Below are positions 46,520-54,696 of a stretch of 64,000 nucleotides of DNA, piece by piece. The notes under the pieces are model-generated. The model saw nothing but the letters and a program-made list of their open reading frames with translations. It made no database searches and was not told where the DNA came from. The number at the start of each line of letters is the position of its first letter. Position 1 is the first letter of the stretch. This stretch comes from Ardenticatenaceae bacterium (lineage in GTDB: Bacteria > Chloroflexota > Anaerolineae > Promineifilales > Promineifilaceae): the NCBI GenBank assembly GCA_030065875.1, contig JASJCR010000022.1:89176-153175 (forward strand), written 5' to 3'. Position numbers and translations under genes: made by a program.

Positions 46520-49500
46520 ATGACTTTACGCAGAATCGGAGGCACGCACAAGGCCAGCCGCATCGCACGACGCGTTGCGGCCTTTATTCCTCGATCTCTA
46601 ACCGATCGGCTGCTTCATCGTGAGCAGCTGGAGCCTGGTCAGGGGCGACAGGTCGAAGCCGCTGCCCTCTTCTGCGATATTTCCGGTTTCTCGACCATGA
46701 CCAATGAGCTCGCGGCCGATGGGCCGCGCGGGGCCGAGGAGCTAAACCGGCTTCTGCTGATGACCCTCACGGCCATGATCAACGCCATTCACAATGCCGG
46801 GGGCTATGTCAGCCATTTTCACGGTGATGGGTTGATGGTCTGCTTTCTCAATGATGACCATCAGGCGGCGAACCGGGCCCTGGCCTGTGCCCAGTTTATG
46901 CAGAGCTTGATGTCCGGCGCTTACAGCCGGGTTGCCGCCCAGCGACCGAACAACACGACCACCTATTTTGATTTAACCATGAAAGTGGGGGTTGGCTACG
47001 GCCGCTGCCTGGAAATCGTCGTTGGAGATCCACATACGACTCTGGAATATGTCCTGGCCGGACAGGCGATTGACGACGCCGTCGTCGCTGAAAGCCTGGC
47101 CACGGCCGGTCAGGTAATTGCCAGTGCCGAAACCCTCAAAAAAGCCGGTCTCCACAGCAGCCAACCTTTTGAGCCGTTTACCGATATCTTCCCGGTCCCT
47201 TTTACCCAAAATACCATCCATTGGGATGCGTACAACAGCGACCAGCTTTGGGAAATGGCCACAATCGCCAGCCGTTTTATACCCCGCCCCCTGTGGGAAC
47301 GAATCATCGATGATTCCACTGCGTTTATCGCCGAACATCGGCCGATCGTTTCGATGTTTGTAAATTTTGCCGGGATCGATTACGGCGCGGATGATGCGGC
47401 CCAAAAACTGCAGGAATATTATCTGTGGGCCAGCCGGGTTGTCACTCGACACGGCAGCGGCAACTGCCACATTAATCGGGTTTTAACCGGCGACAAAGGG
47501 AGCGTTTTACACATCATCTTTGGTGCTCCGGTGGCCCCCGATGCACCGGAACAGGCGCTGCTGTGCGCTCTGGAACTGCAGCAGCACCGGCCGTCTTTTG
47601 TCACCAACCAGCAAATTGGGGTAGCGGCCGGTCAGGCATTTGCCTGTGCCGTTGGGTCTCAAAATCGGCGCGAATACACCGTGGTTGGAGACGTGGTTAA
47701 CCTGTCAGCCCGCCTGATGGCCCGCTGCGAAAACCTGCAAATTTTAACCGATGAGCACACCATCCAGCGGGTCCAGGACACCATCCGCTACGATCGGCTG
47801 CCGCCGGTCCCTTTTAAGGGATTTTCTATCCCGGTCCCTCTTTATGAAATCCGCGGATCCCGCTCCTCAACCGGCTCATTAGCCACCCAGATCCGACCGG
47901 CCAGCGAGGTGGTGGTCGGCCGCCGTCAGGAGGAACATCTGCTCCTCCAGCGTCTGACGCAGGCGCGTGAAGGATTGGGCGGAGCCCTGCTCATCGATGG
48001 CTCAACCGGCCGGGAGCGCATGCGCCTGGTTGCCGCCGGTATCGCCCAATGGCATAAAGCCCACGGGCAATCATACATCGGCCTGGGGGCCAGGGCGCTG
48101 CGGGATGTTCCCTACGGCATCTGGCAAAATATGTGGCGCGATCTTTTTCAGCTCGATGAGTCGGAAGATCTCGAAAACCAGGCTCACCACATTGAAGATC
48201 TGCTGCAAAAAGCATCTCCTCAACACGTGCGCGATATCCCCCTCCTGGAGCCAATTTTGGGGATTCCGCTGCCGTTCACCAGAAAATCGATGATCGGTCT
48301 AGGTCTAGCCGAACAGCAAACTCGCCTGTTTGAAATGCTGCGCCATATTTTGAGCTATCACGCGGAACAGCAGCCGCTAATGCTTATCCTGGAAAATGTG
48401 CAGTGGGCCGATACCGCCGGGCTTTCACTGCTGCACCACCTGATCGCCCAGGCGGCCGATCTGTCTCTTTTTATCCTCATCACCGCCGGGGATCAGCCTG
48501 ACTTCGCAGCGACCGCCCTGCCGCAGATGACCCATATTCACCTGGCCGACATATCGATTAGGGAAGGGCGGCGGCTGGTGCAGAAAATGTTGAACGATCA
48601 CACGATCCCCACCGGCCTCTACGAACATCTCGGGCTGGATAATGAGCAGGAATCGGTTAATCCGGCCGTTTTAGAAGAAAAAATCAAGCGCCTAATTCAG
48701 ACCGAAACGCTGCAGCACAAAGACAGCGACGGCCGGCTGGCCTTAAACCGGGAAGAGCTGTCCAATTTGCCCGCCAGTCACGACATGTCGAGCCTGCTGC
48801 TAGCCAAACTCGACCGGCTCTCGCCCCAGGGGCGTCATCTCCTACAGGCAGCAGCGGTTATCGGCCGTGAGTTTACCCTGGAAACCTTGGACGCCACCAT
48901 TTTGTCCCTCGATTCGATCAACATCGATGTTGTTTTGCCCGAATTAATCCAGGCGGAAATGCTCTATCGTCTACCGACCGACAACAAGCTCCTCTTTGTC
49001 GATGAAATGATCCGCAAAGTGGCCTACGAAAGCGTGCCTTACGGCCGCCGGCAGCGCTGGCATGCGGAAATTGCCGAGTGGTTGACCCAGCGGGTCAGTA
49101 CGCAGCCGATGCTCTATCCGCTGATCGCTTATCACTACAGTCAAACCGATTTTCACGAAAGGGCCATTTACTATTCGCTTCTGGCCGGCGATGGGGCCCG
49201 TCAAACCACACCCGGAACCGCCTTACAGCTGTACTCATTGAGCGAACCGCATTTGGAGGCGTTGGGGGTGGAAACCCGCTGGCAGGAGGCGCTTACCCTT
49301 TACCTGGCCCGGGCGGAGCTGGCCTGGATCTTGGAACGTTACGAAGAAGCGGGCCGCAATGCGGAAAATGCCCTCTCTCTGGCTCACCGCTTCCAGGATG
49401 GGGAGACGCTGGCCAAAATATATAATCTGCTCGGTCGTATCGCCCATCGCCAGGCCGATTTTGACCGCACCCTATCCTACGGCCGGAAAGTAACGCATGA

Positions 49501-50176
49501 AATGGGTGAAACCGTTTCCATTCAGCAGCTCGCCCATGCAGAATTAAACATCGCCGCCGGCTATTTACGGCAGGGCGAGTTTGAAACGGCACGCAATCAG
49601 CTGGAGAGCCTGGACAAGGCGTTCTCGCAAATGGAAGATCCGGTGGGCAGGGTTCGCGTGCTGCTGCTGCTTGGCTCTGAATATTTTAGCCAAAGCGGTC
49701 AGTGGGAGAAAGCGCGCGCTAAATATCGCCAGGCCCAGAAACTGGTTTCTCTGACGGGTGAATACAGTATCGAAAACCTCATTCGGCTGATGATCGGCTT
49801 TGCCGAAGTGGATCTGGTGGCCGGCAATCTCGAACGAGCGTTAAGCTACATCAATCATGCCCAGGAGATCGCCGTTGAAAACAACTTGCGCTGGTGGCAG
49901 TCGACCACCCACTATTTTCTGGCTCGAGTTCAAATCGAGCTTGGCCGTCTGTCGCGAGCCAACACCCTGCTCGAGCGGGGCGTACGCGCTGTAAAAGCCG
50001 GTGGAAATCCGGATTATTTGCCTCTTATCTATTTAGAATTGGCCAAATTAATGCCCAATCCGATGGTGCAGCGCGAGCTCGTTCGCAGCTGCGAACAGGC
50101 GCTCGCCGCCCGCTGCCGGCCGCTTGATCAGCAGCGCATTAAAGCGGCCCTGGCGGAGTTGGGGGCACCCGTTTGA
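46520..50176 (+). CDS. Soluble-adenylyl-cyclase-like protein: two cyclase domains, ATPase-like domain, TPRs
   Basis: A 1218-residue cytosolic protein laid out like mammalian sAC. Cyclase domain 1 (about 45-200) keeps both metal Asp residues, D53 in LFCDISGF and D103 in HGDGLMVCF, but has AIDDAVVAES where Asn and Arg are expected. Cyclase domain 2 (about 275-430) lost the first metal Asp (MFVNFAGID) but keeps K326, T387, N394 and R398 (YTVVGDVVNLSARL). Together they can form one composite site. An ATPase-like domain follows (about 470-800), its P-loop reading DGSTGRERM (493-501), lacking GKS, with an intact-looking ENVQWAD. TPR repeats occupy about 880-1200. cAMP synthesis is inferred. Confidence 0.88.
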   Translation: MTLRRIGGTHKASRIARRVAAFIPRSLTDRLLHREQLEPGQGRQVEAAALFCDISGFSTMTNELAADGPRGAEELNRLLLMTLTAMINAIHNAGGYVSHFHGDGLMVCFLNDDHQAANRALACAQFMQSLMSGAYSRVAAQRPNNTTTYFDLTMKVGVGYGRCLEIVVGDPHTTLEYVLAGQAIDDAVVAESLATAGQVIASAETLKKAGLHSSQPFEPFTDIFPVPFTQNTIHWDAYNSDQLWEMATIASRFIPRPLWERIIDDSTAFIAEHRPIVSMFVNFAGIDYGADDAAQKLQEYYLWASRVVTRHGSGNCHINRVLTGDKGSVLHIIFGAPVAPDAPEQALLCALELQQHRPSFVTNQQIGVAAGQAFACAVGSQNRREYTVVGDVVNLSARLMARCENLQILTDEHTIQRVQDTIRYDRLPPVPFKGFSIPVPLYEIRGSRSSTGSLATQIRPASEVVVGRRQEEHLLLQRLTQAREGLGGALLIDGSTGRERMRLVAAGIAQWHKAHGQSYIGLGARALRDVPYGIWQNMWRDLFQLDESEDLENQAHHIEDLLQKASPQHVRDIPLLEPILGIPLPFTRKSMIGLGLAEQQTRLFEMLRHILSYHAEQQPLMLILENVQWADTAGLSLLHHLIAQAADLSLFILITAGDQPDFAATALPQMTHIHLADISIREGRRLVQKMLNDHTIPTGLYEHLGLDNEQESVNPAVLEEKIKRLIQTETLQHKDSDGRLALNREELSNLPASHDMSSLLLAKLDRLSPQGRHLLQAAAVIGREFTLETLDATILSLDSINIDVVLPELIQAEMLYRLPTDNKLLFVDEMIRKVAYESVPYGRRQRWHAEIAEWLTQRVSTQPMLYPLIAYHYSQTDFHERAIYYSLLAGDGARQTTPGTALQLYSLSEPHLEALGVETRWQEALTLYLARAELAWILERYEEAGRNAENALSLAHRFQDGETLAKIYNLLGRIAHRQADFDRTLSYGRKVTHEMGETVSIQQLAHAELNIAAGYLRQGEFETARNQLESLDKAFSQMEDPVGRVRVLLLLGSEYFSQSGQWEKARAKYRQAQKLVSLTGEYSIENLIRLMIGFAEVDLVAGNLERALSYINHAQEIAVENNLRWWQSTTHYFLARVQIELGRLSRANTLLERGVRAVKAGGNPDYLPLIYLELAKLMPNPMVQRELVRSCEQALAARCRPLDQQRIKAALAELGAPV

Positions 50177-51078
50177 TTACCGCGATTGTGGGTGTTGGGG
50201 CTTTAGGATCTTTATTCGCCGCTCGCCTGGTGGCGGTTACCCCCGTTTTGATGATCGGCCACTGGATCGACCATCTGCAGCAGATTGAGCATCACGGGCT
50301 TGAACTCATTGAGCTTGACGGGCAATCCTCACATCATCCTATTCCGGTTTCCCGGCAATTTCATCAGTTAAAAGATCGGCCGATCGATCGGGTTCTCGTC
50401 CTGGTTAAAGGCCCTCAAACGGCAGCGGCCGCCGAGGATATCGCTCGGATTCTTCCGGCCGGAGGGCAGGTATTAACGTTACAAAATGGCTTGGGAAACC
50501 GCGAAATTTTAAAACAAAATCTGCCCACGGCGGATGTACAGGCCGGCACAACCGCCCAGGGGGCAACGGTGGTTGCTCCGGGAATTGTCCGTCACGCTGG
50601 AAACGGCAAAACGTACTTACCACCGGCGGCCGCAGATTGGGCATCCTTGTTTGATCTGGCCGGGATCCCGGTTGAGATCGACCCAAACGTCGAAGCGATT
50701 ATCTGGAAAAAATTAATTGTCAATGCGGGTATCAACCCTTTGTCGGCCATCCTAAACCAGCCCAACGGCTTCCTGGCGGAAAATCCGGAAGCCCGGGTCA
50801 CGATGATGCAAGCCGCCCGGGAAGCGGCTCAGGTCGCGGCCGCGGTAGGTATTTCTCTCACCTATGATGATTCTGATAACCCAGCCAAGGCGGTTTTAGA
50901 GGTTGCTCGTCAAACGGCCGGAAACCTATCATCCATGGTGCAGGATGTAAGACGGGGGGTTAAGACGGAAATTGAATCAATTACCGGGGTAATCGTGCGC
51001 CTGGGGCAGAAATATGGGGTGAAAGTTCCGGTCAATCAGGAACTCTATCGGCAAGTACTGGAAATTGAAGCGGCTTAA
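50173..51078 (+). CDS. panE: 2-dehydropantoate 2-reductase
   Basis: A 301-residue NADPH-dependent reductase making pantoate in pantothenate (CoA) synthesis. Rossmann GVGALGSLFAARL (7-19), the catalytic-lysine motif IWKKLIVNAGINPLSAIL and the substrate Glu region KTEIESITG are all present. The start is a TTG overlapping the TGA of the cyclase gene (TTGA), so translation is coupled. PanE-like proteins with other oxoacid substrates exist, and panB/panC are not near; hence some reserve about specificity. Confidence 0.88.
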   Translation: MITAIVGVGALGSLFAARLVAVTPVLMIGHWIDHLQQIEHHGLELIELDGQSSHHPIPVSRQFHQLKDRPIDRVLVLVKGPQTAAAAEDIARILPAGGQVLTLQNGLGNREILKQNLPTADVQAGTTAQGATVVAPGIVRHAGNGKTYLPPAAADWASLFDLAGIPVEIDPNVEAIIWKKLIVNAGINPLSAILNQPNGFLAENPEARVTMMQAAREAAQVAAAVGISLTYDDSDNPAKAVLEVARQTAGNLSSMVQDVRRGVKTEIESITGVIVRLGQKYGVKVPVNQELYRQVLEIEAA

Positions 51079-51440
51079 TCTTCAACCGGATTATTGAGCT
51101 TGGCTTCGTCGATATGCTCCCGCAACTCATCAATCACCGTTTTTTCATACAGGGGTACACCATTGGAGTAAGCTGCCCGACCGATCATATGGGCCGACAC
51201 CGGCGCGGTAGCCAGGATAAAAATAAAGATGGCAAAAGCGCGGCTGACAACCCCTAACTCGCCAAAAAAAATGGCCGTTCCCAAAAGCATCCCCGCCACG
51301 CCCAACGTGGCCGTCTTGGTCGTCGCCGACATGCGCAAAAAAAGATCGGGCATACGGAGCATTCCAATTCCGCCTACAAAAATAAAAACAGCCCCAAAAA
51401 CGAGAAAAAAGAAACTCAATACATTTAAAAATACAGCCAT
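51075..51440 (-). CDS. mrpG: Mrp Na+/H+ antiporter subunit G
   Basis: A 121-residue three-helix subunit of the multi-part Mrp (Mnh) antiporter. GGIGMLRMPDLFLRMSATTKTATLGVAGML is the family core (quoted in parts: GMLRMPDLFLRMSA). I chose the ATG at 51440, which has AGGA eight bases upstream, over a TTG three codons earlier. It overlaps the convergent panE stop by four bases. A dispersed repeat splits it from mrpF, so it may need its own promoter or read-through. Confidence 0.9.
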   Translation of the reverse strand: MAVFLNVLSFFFLVFGAVFIFVGGIGMLRMPDLFLRMSATTKTATLGVAGMLLGTAIFFGELGVVSRAFAIFIFILATAPVSAHMIGRAAYSNGVPLYEKTVIDELREHIDEAKLNNPVED

Positions 51441-51457
51441 ATTTACCAATCCTAATT

Positions 51458-51617
51458 AGGTTACAAAAAGATTTGTTAAAAAAAGCCACGGATTAACACG
51501 GATTTTCACAGATTTCTCTCTTGCTCGTGTTGAGCTCTGCGAAAGTCGGCGAACCTACGGTTCTGCGCTGTGCGCTCTGCGGACACATTCTTCAGAAAAC
51601 TTTTTGTAACTTACCTA
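51458..51617. repeat. Dispersed palindromic element, copy C
   Basis: Left end AGGTTACAAAAAG, interior AGCCACGGATTAACACGGAT and GCGAACCTACGGTTCTGCGC, right end AAAACTTTTTGTAACTTACC. It matches copies at 6022-6155, 6181-6269 and 63093-63262. It sits between mrpF and mrpG, and its right end supplies the mrpF stop codon (51615-51617). Confidence 0.85.
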
Positions 51618-51899
51618 ACTTCGGCGATCAATATAATAAGCAAACCCAATCGTCCCTAAAAAAGTAATGAGGGCCACAACCAGGGCTACATCAAGAAAAA
51701 CGCTGTTGTCTGTGGCGACAGCATACGCAGCCATCATGCCAACCGCGACACCGGACAATTTGTCAACGGCCACGATACGATCGGGCAAGCTGGGGCCGCG
51801 CACCAGGCGAATAAAGCAAAACACGACGGTAATACTGAGCGCCGGCACAATGACCCACACCATGAAAAAGTCAAAAAGATCCATGCCAAAAGCTATCAT
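51615..51899 (-). CDS. mrpF: Mrp Na+/H+ antiporter subunit F
   Basis: A 94-residue, three-helix subunit with the family core RLVRGPSLPDRIVAVDKLSG. Length is normal for MrpF, so the repeat that supplies its stop codon has not visibly truncated it. It overlaps the end of mrpE by four bases (ATGA). Confidence 0.93.
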   Translation of the reverse strand: MIAFGMDLFDFFMVWVIVPALSITVVFCFIRLVRGPSLPDRIVAVDKLSGVAVGMMAAYAVATDNSVFLDVALVVALITFLGTIGFAYYIDRRS

Positions 51900-52381
51900 A
51901 ATTGAGACAACTCCTGAATTCGTCGCTCAAAGCCATCTTTAATGTTGGCTCGAAAACTATCCGGATCGTCGAGATAAATCGTGTGCACAAAAATCGTTTT
52001 GCGATCTTGAGCCACTTCTAACGTCAAGGTTCCGGGGGTTAGGGTAATCAAATTGGCCAAAAGAGTGATTTCCGCACCGGAAGTCAAATCAAGGGGGACC
52101 GCCACCACGCCAGGCCGCAGCCTTGAGGGGTCCAAGATCGATACAAAAACCGACAAACCGGCCGCAATCAACTCTTTTAAGAAGTAAATGCTAAATTTGA
52201 ATATGCGCCAGAAACGGATCGGCCATCTTTGGGTCGGAGGAGTAAAATACTGCACCTGCATGGCTCGGCCGCCGGCCCACAACAAAATTAATCCCAGGAC
52301 GAGGCCAACCCCTATATTTTCCAGGCTGATTTCCCCGCTGATGGCGATCCAGATCACGATGAGCAAAATCAGAAGACTCAT
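51896..52381 (-). CDS. mrpE: Mrp Na+/H+ antiporter subunit E
   Basis: A 161-residue subunit with two N-terminal helices, the conserved YFLKELIAAGLSV and LLANLITLTPGTLTLEVAQD, and a soluble tail. It is needed for complex assembly or stability. The ATG overlaps the mrpD stop (ATGA). Normal family length. Confidence 0.94.
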   Translation of the reverse strand: MSLLILLIVIWIAISGEISLENIGVGLVLGLILLWAGGRAMQVQYFTPPTQRWPIRFWRIFKFSIYFLKELIAAGLSVFVSILDPSRLRPGVVAVPLDLTSGAEITLLANLITLTPGTLTLEVAQDRKTIFVHTIYLDDPDSFRANIKDGFERRIQELSQL

Positions 52382-53895
52382 CCAGCACCTCCCAGGACAA
52401 CGCCAATATATTGAGCTGGGGCCATCAGCTGCTCGGCGGCCTCCGTGCTCAATGCCATCAATGGACCGGCATAAATGCCCATCAATACGGTCAAACCGCC
52501 AATAAGAATTGTGGGGGTCCAGCGCAGCCAGCGATCATTGACCGCCATCGGTTCCAGCGGCTTGTCGTACGCCTCCGGCCGGGCGCGCATAAACACATAC
52601 GTCCAAATTTTGACCATGGAGTAAAGCGTTAACATGCTGACAAACAGACCGACCCCTACAATCCAGTACGACCCGCTTTCCAGAGCCGCTTTTATGATCG
52701 CAAACTTGGCCCAAAATCCGGACAAAGGTGGAATGCCCGCCAGGGCCATAGCCGGTATAAAAAACAGCATCGACAGGGCCATGTTGTTGTTATAAAAACC
52801 GCCCAACTGCTTCAAATCATTAGTGCCGGTCAGCTGTTTGACGATGCCGCTCACCAAGAAAAGGGCCGCCTTGGCCAAAATTACGTGAACCATAAAGAAA
52901 ATGGTCCCCGCAATCGAAGCCACGGTAAACACCGCCAATCCCATAATCAAATAACCGATCTGGCTGATGATGTGAAATGAAAGCAGGCGGCGGAACCCGA
53001 ATTGAGAAACCGCCCCAAACACGCCGACGACCATGGTAAAAGCGGAAATGAGGAGGAGGGCGGTCAACGTGTAGTTGAGCGTGTCCAGCTGATTAAAAAT
53101 TAGGGTATACACGCGAATCATGGCGTAAACCCCTACCTTGGTCAGCAGAGCCCCAAAAATTGTGGTCACGGCCGTTGGCGGGGTGTGATACGATGCCGGC
53201 AGCCAGCCAAATAGGGGGAAAACGGCCGATTTCATGCCAAACGCCAGGGTAAACATCATCGCCAGAGCGATTATTAATGTCGGATATTGCGGGGCCACCA
53301 CCTCCAGCTGCCGGGCTATGTCGGCCATATTGACCGTTCCGGTTACCGAAAACAGGAGACCAATGGCGCTCAAAAAAGTGAGCGAAGCCAGCATGTTGAG
53401 GATGACGTATTTCATCCCCCCTTCAATCTGCGGCCGATTCCCCTGCAAGGACAGCAGGACAAACGAAGAAACCAACATGATCTCAAACCACACAAAAAGG
53501 TTAAATAAATCTCCGGTTAAAAATGATCCGGTTACCCCCAGAAGCATAAAGTGATAAAGGGCATGATACCCGAATGCTTCCTGTCCGGACTCTATGTCGG
53601 AAATCGCGTACAAGGCAATCATCAGCCCCATAAAGGCGGTAATAAGGACCATGATGGCGCTAAATAAGTCGGCCACTAATACAATACCGGCAAACGAAGG
53701 CCAGTTGCCAAGCTGCATCACCTGAATGCCGGCTTCCTGAACCTGAAGGAGCAAGCCGATGGCACTGGCCAGCGCCGCAAAGGAGCCCACCAGGCTCAAA
53801 ATCCGCTGTATATCTCTTCGGGCCCAGAAAAACAAACAGAAGAGGGCCGTAAAAAATTGGGCCAAAATCGGCCAGGAAATTATCATCTCATTCAC
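52378..53895 (-). CDS. mrpD: Mrp Na+/H+ antiporter subunit D
   Basis: A 505-residue, about 14-helix subunit homologous to NuoL/M/N of respiratory complex I. The ion-path residues are seen in GMKSAVFPLFGWLPASYHTP and TTIFGALLTKVGVYAMIRVY. It starts with GTG (or ATG three codons later), six bases after mrpC. Genes are in standard A-B-C-D-E-F-G order. It forms part of the antiporter that expels Na+ and supports pH balance. Confidence 0.95.
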   Translation of the reverse strand: MNEMIISWPILAQFFTALFCLFFWARRDIQRILSLVGSFAALASAIGLLLQVQEAGIQVMQLGNWPSFAGIVLVADLFSAIMVLITAFMGLMIALYAISDIESGQEAFGYHALYHFMLLGVTGSFLTGDLFNLFVWFEIMLVSSFVLLSLQGNRPQIEGGMKYVILNMLASLTFLSAIGLLFSVTGTVNMADIARQLEVVAPQYPTLIIALAMMFTLAFGMKSAVFPLFGWLPASYHTPPTAVTTIFGALLTKVGVYAMIRVYTLIFNQLDTLNYTLTALLLISAFTMVVGVFGAVSQFGFRRLLSFHIISQIGYLIMGLAVFTVASIAGTIFFMVHVILAKAALFLVSGIVKQLTGTNDLKQLGGFYNNNMALSMLFFIPAMALAGIPPLSGFWAKFAIIKAALESGSYWIVGVGLFVSMLTLYSMVKIWTYVFMRARPEAYDKPLEPMAVNDRWLRWTPTILIGGLTVLMGIYAGPLMALSTEAAEQLMAPAQYIGVVLGGAG

Positions 53896-53901
53896 AGCCG
53901 T

Positions 53902-54252
53902 TTATGATCCCTCCGTTGTCACCATCACGTCGACATCATCCGTTCCCATGATGGCATAAGCGCGCTTCATGAGCACAATGGCAAAGGCGGTGGACGCCAA
54001 TCCAATGACGATCGCCGTTAAAACCAGCGCCTGCGGCAGCGGACTGGCAAAAACACCTTCTAATGAGGTTTCGCCGGTTTTTATCAACGGAGGGGCATCG
54101 CGCACAACTTCCGACGTTGAAAAAATAAGCAGGTTCGTGGCGTGACCAAGCAGCCCCAATCCAAGAATCAGCTTGACAATACTGCGGCGCAGGACCATAA
54201 AAATCCCGGCTCCATACAGCGTACCAACCACAACAGCCAAAAGTAAATTCAT
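53902..54252 (-). CDS. mrpC: Mrp Na+/H+ antiporter subunit C
   Basis: A 116-residue, three-helix NuoK-like subunit with GLLGHATNLLIFSTSEV and a C-terminal DPLPQALVLTAIVIG-like helix (here SPLPQALVLTAIVIGLASTA). Three bases after mrpB. Length is normal. Confidence 0.95.
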   Translation of the reverse strand: MNLLLAVVVGTLYGAGIFMVLRRSIVKLILGLGLLGHATNLLIFSTSEVVRDAPPLIKTGETSLEGVFASPLPQALVLTAIVIGLASTAFAIVLMKRAYAIMGTDDVDVMVTTEGS

Positions 54253-54255
54253 CGG

Positions 54256-54696
54256 TTAACTTCCCCCTCCCAACTGCTCATCTTCACCCGCCAGGGCGAA
54301 GACGATTAGCAAAGTCACGCCCACAACGACCAGCATCACCCCAATGTCGAAAAAGAGTGGTGTGCCCAACTTGCCGATTCCGGGAAGTTCAAAGGTATCA
54401 ATCCATTTCCCGGTCATCAATGGTTCACCAAAAAAAATGGGAGCGATCAGGGCGCTGCCCAGAGATATGAATAATCCGCTGCCAATCAGGGCCAGGGGGT
54501 GTACACCCAAAAGCCGCTGCGCTTCTTTTATGCCAAAGGCAAAGACGTACAGGGCAAAGGCTGATGCCGCCAGCAGCCCCCCTACAAATCCGCCTCCCGG
54601 TTCATTGTGACCGCGCAGCAAAATAAAGACGGAAAGCATTAGGATAATAGGGACCAAATAGCGGGTCGCCGTCATTAAAATCAACGATCGATTCAT
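54256..54696 (-). CDS. mrpB: Mrp Na+/H+ antiporter subunit B
   Basis: A 146-residue, four-helix subunit with the family core [20 protein letters not shown] and a short polar tail. GGGGAGAATC precedes the ATG, which overlaps the mrpA stop by four bases. Corresponds to MnhB, a separate protein here and not fused to A. Confidence 0.95.
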   Translation of the reverse strand: MNRSLILMTATRYLVPIILMLSVFILLRGHNEPGGGFVGGLLAASAFALYVFAFGIKEAQRLLGVHPLALIGSGLFISLGSALIAPIFFGEPLMTGKWIDTFELPGIGKLGTPLFFDIGVMLVVVGVTLLIVFALAGEDEQLGGGS

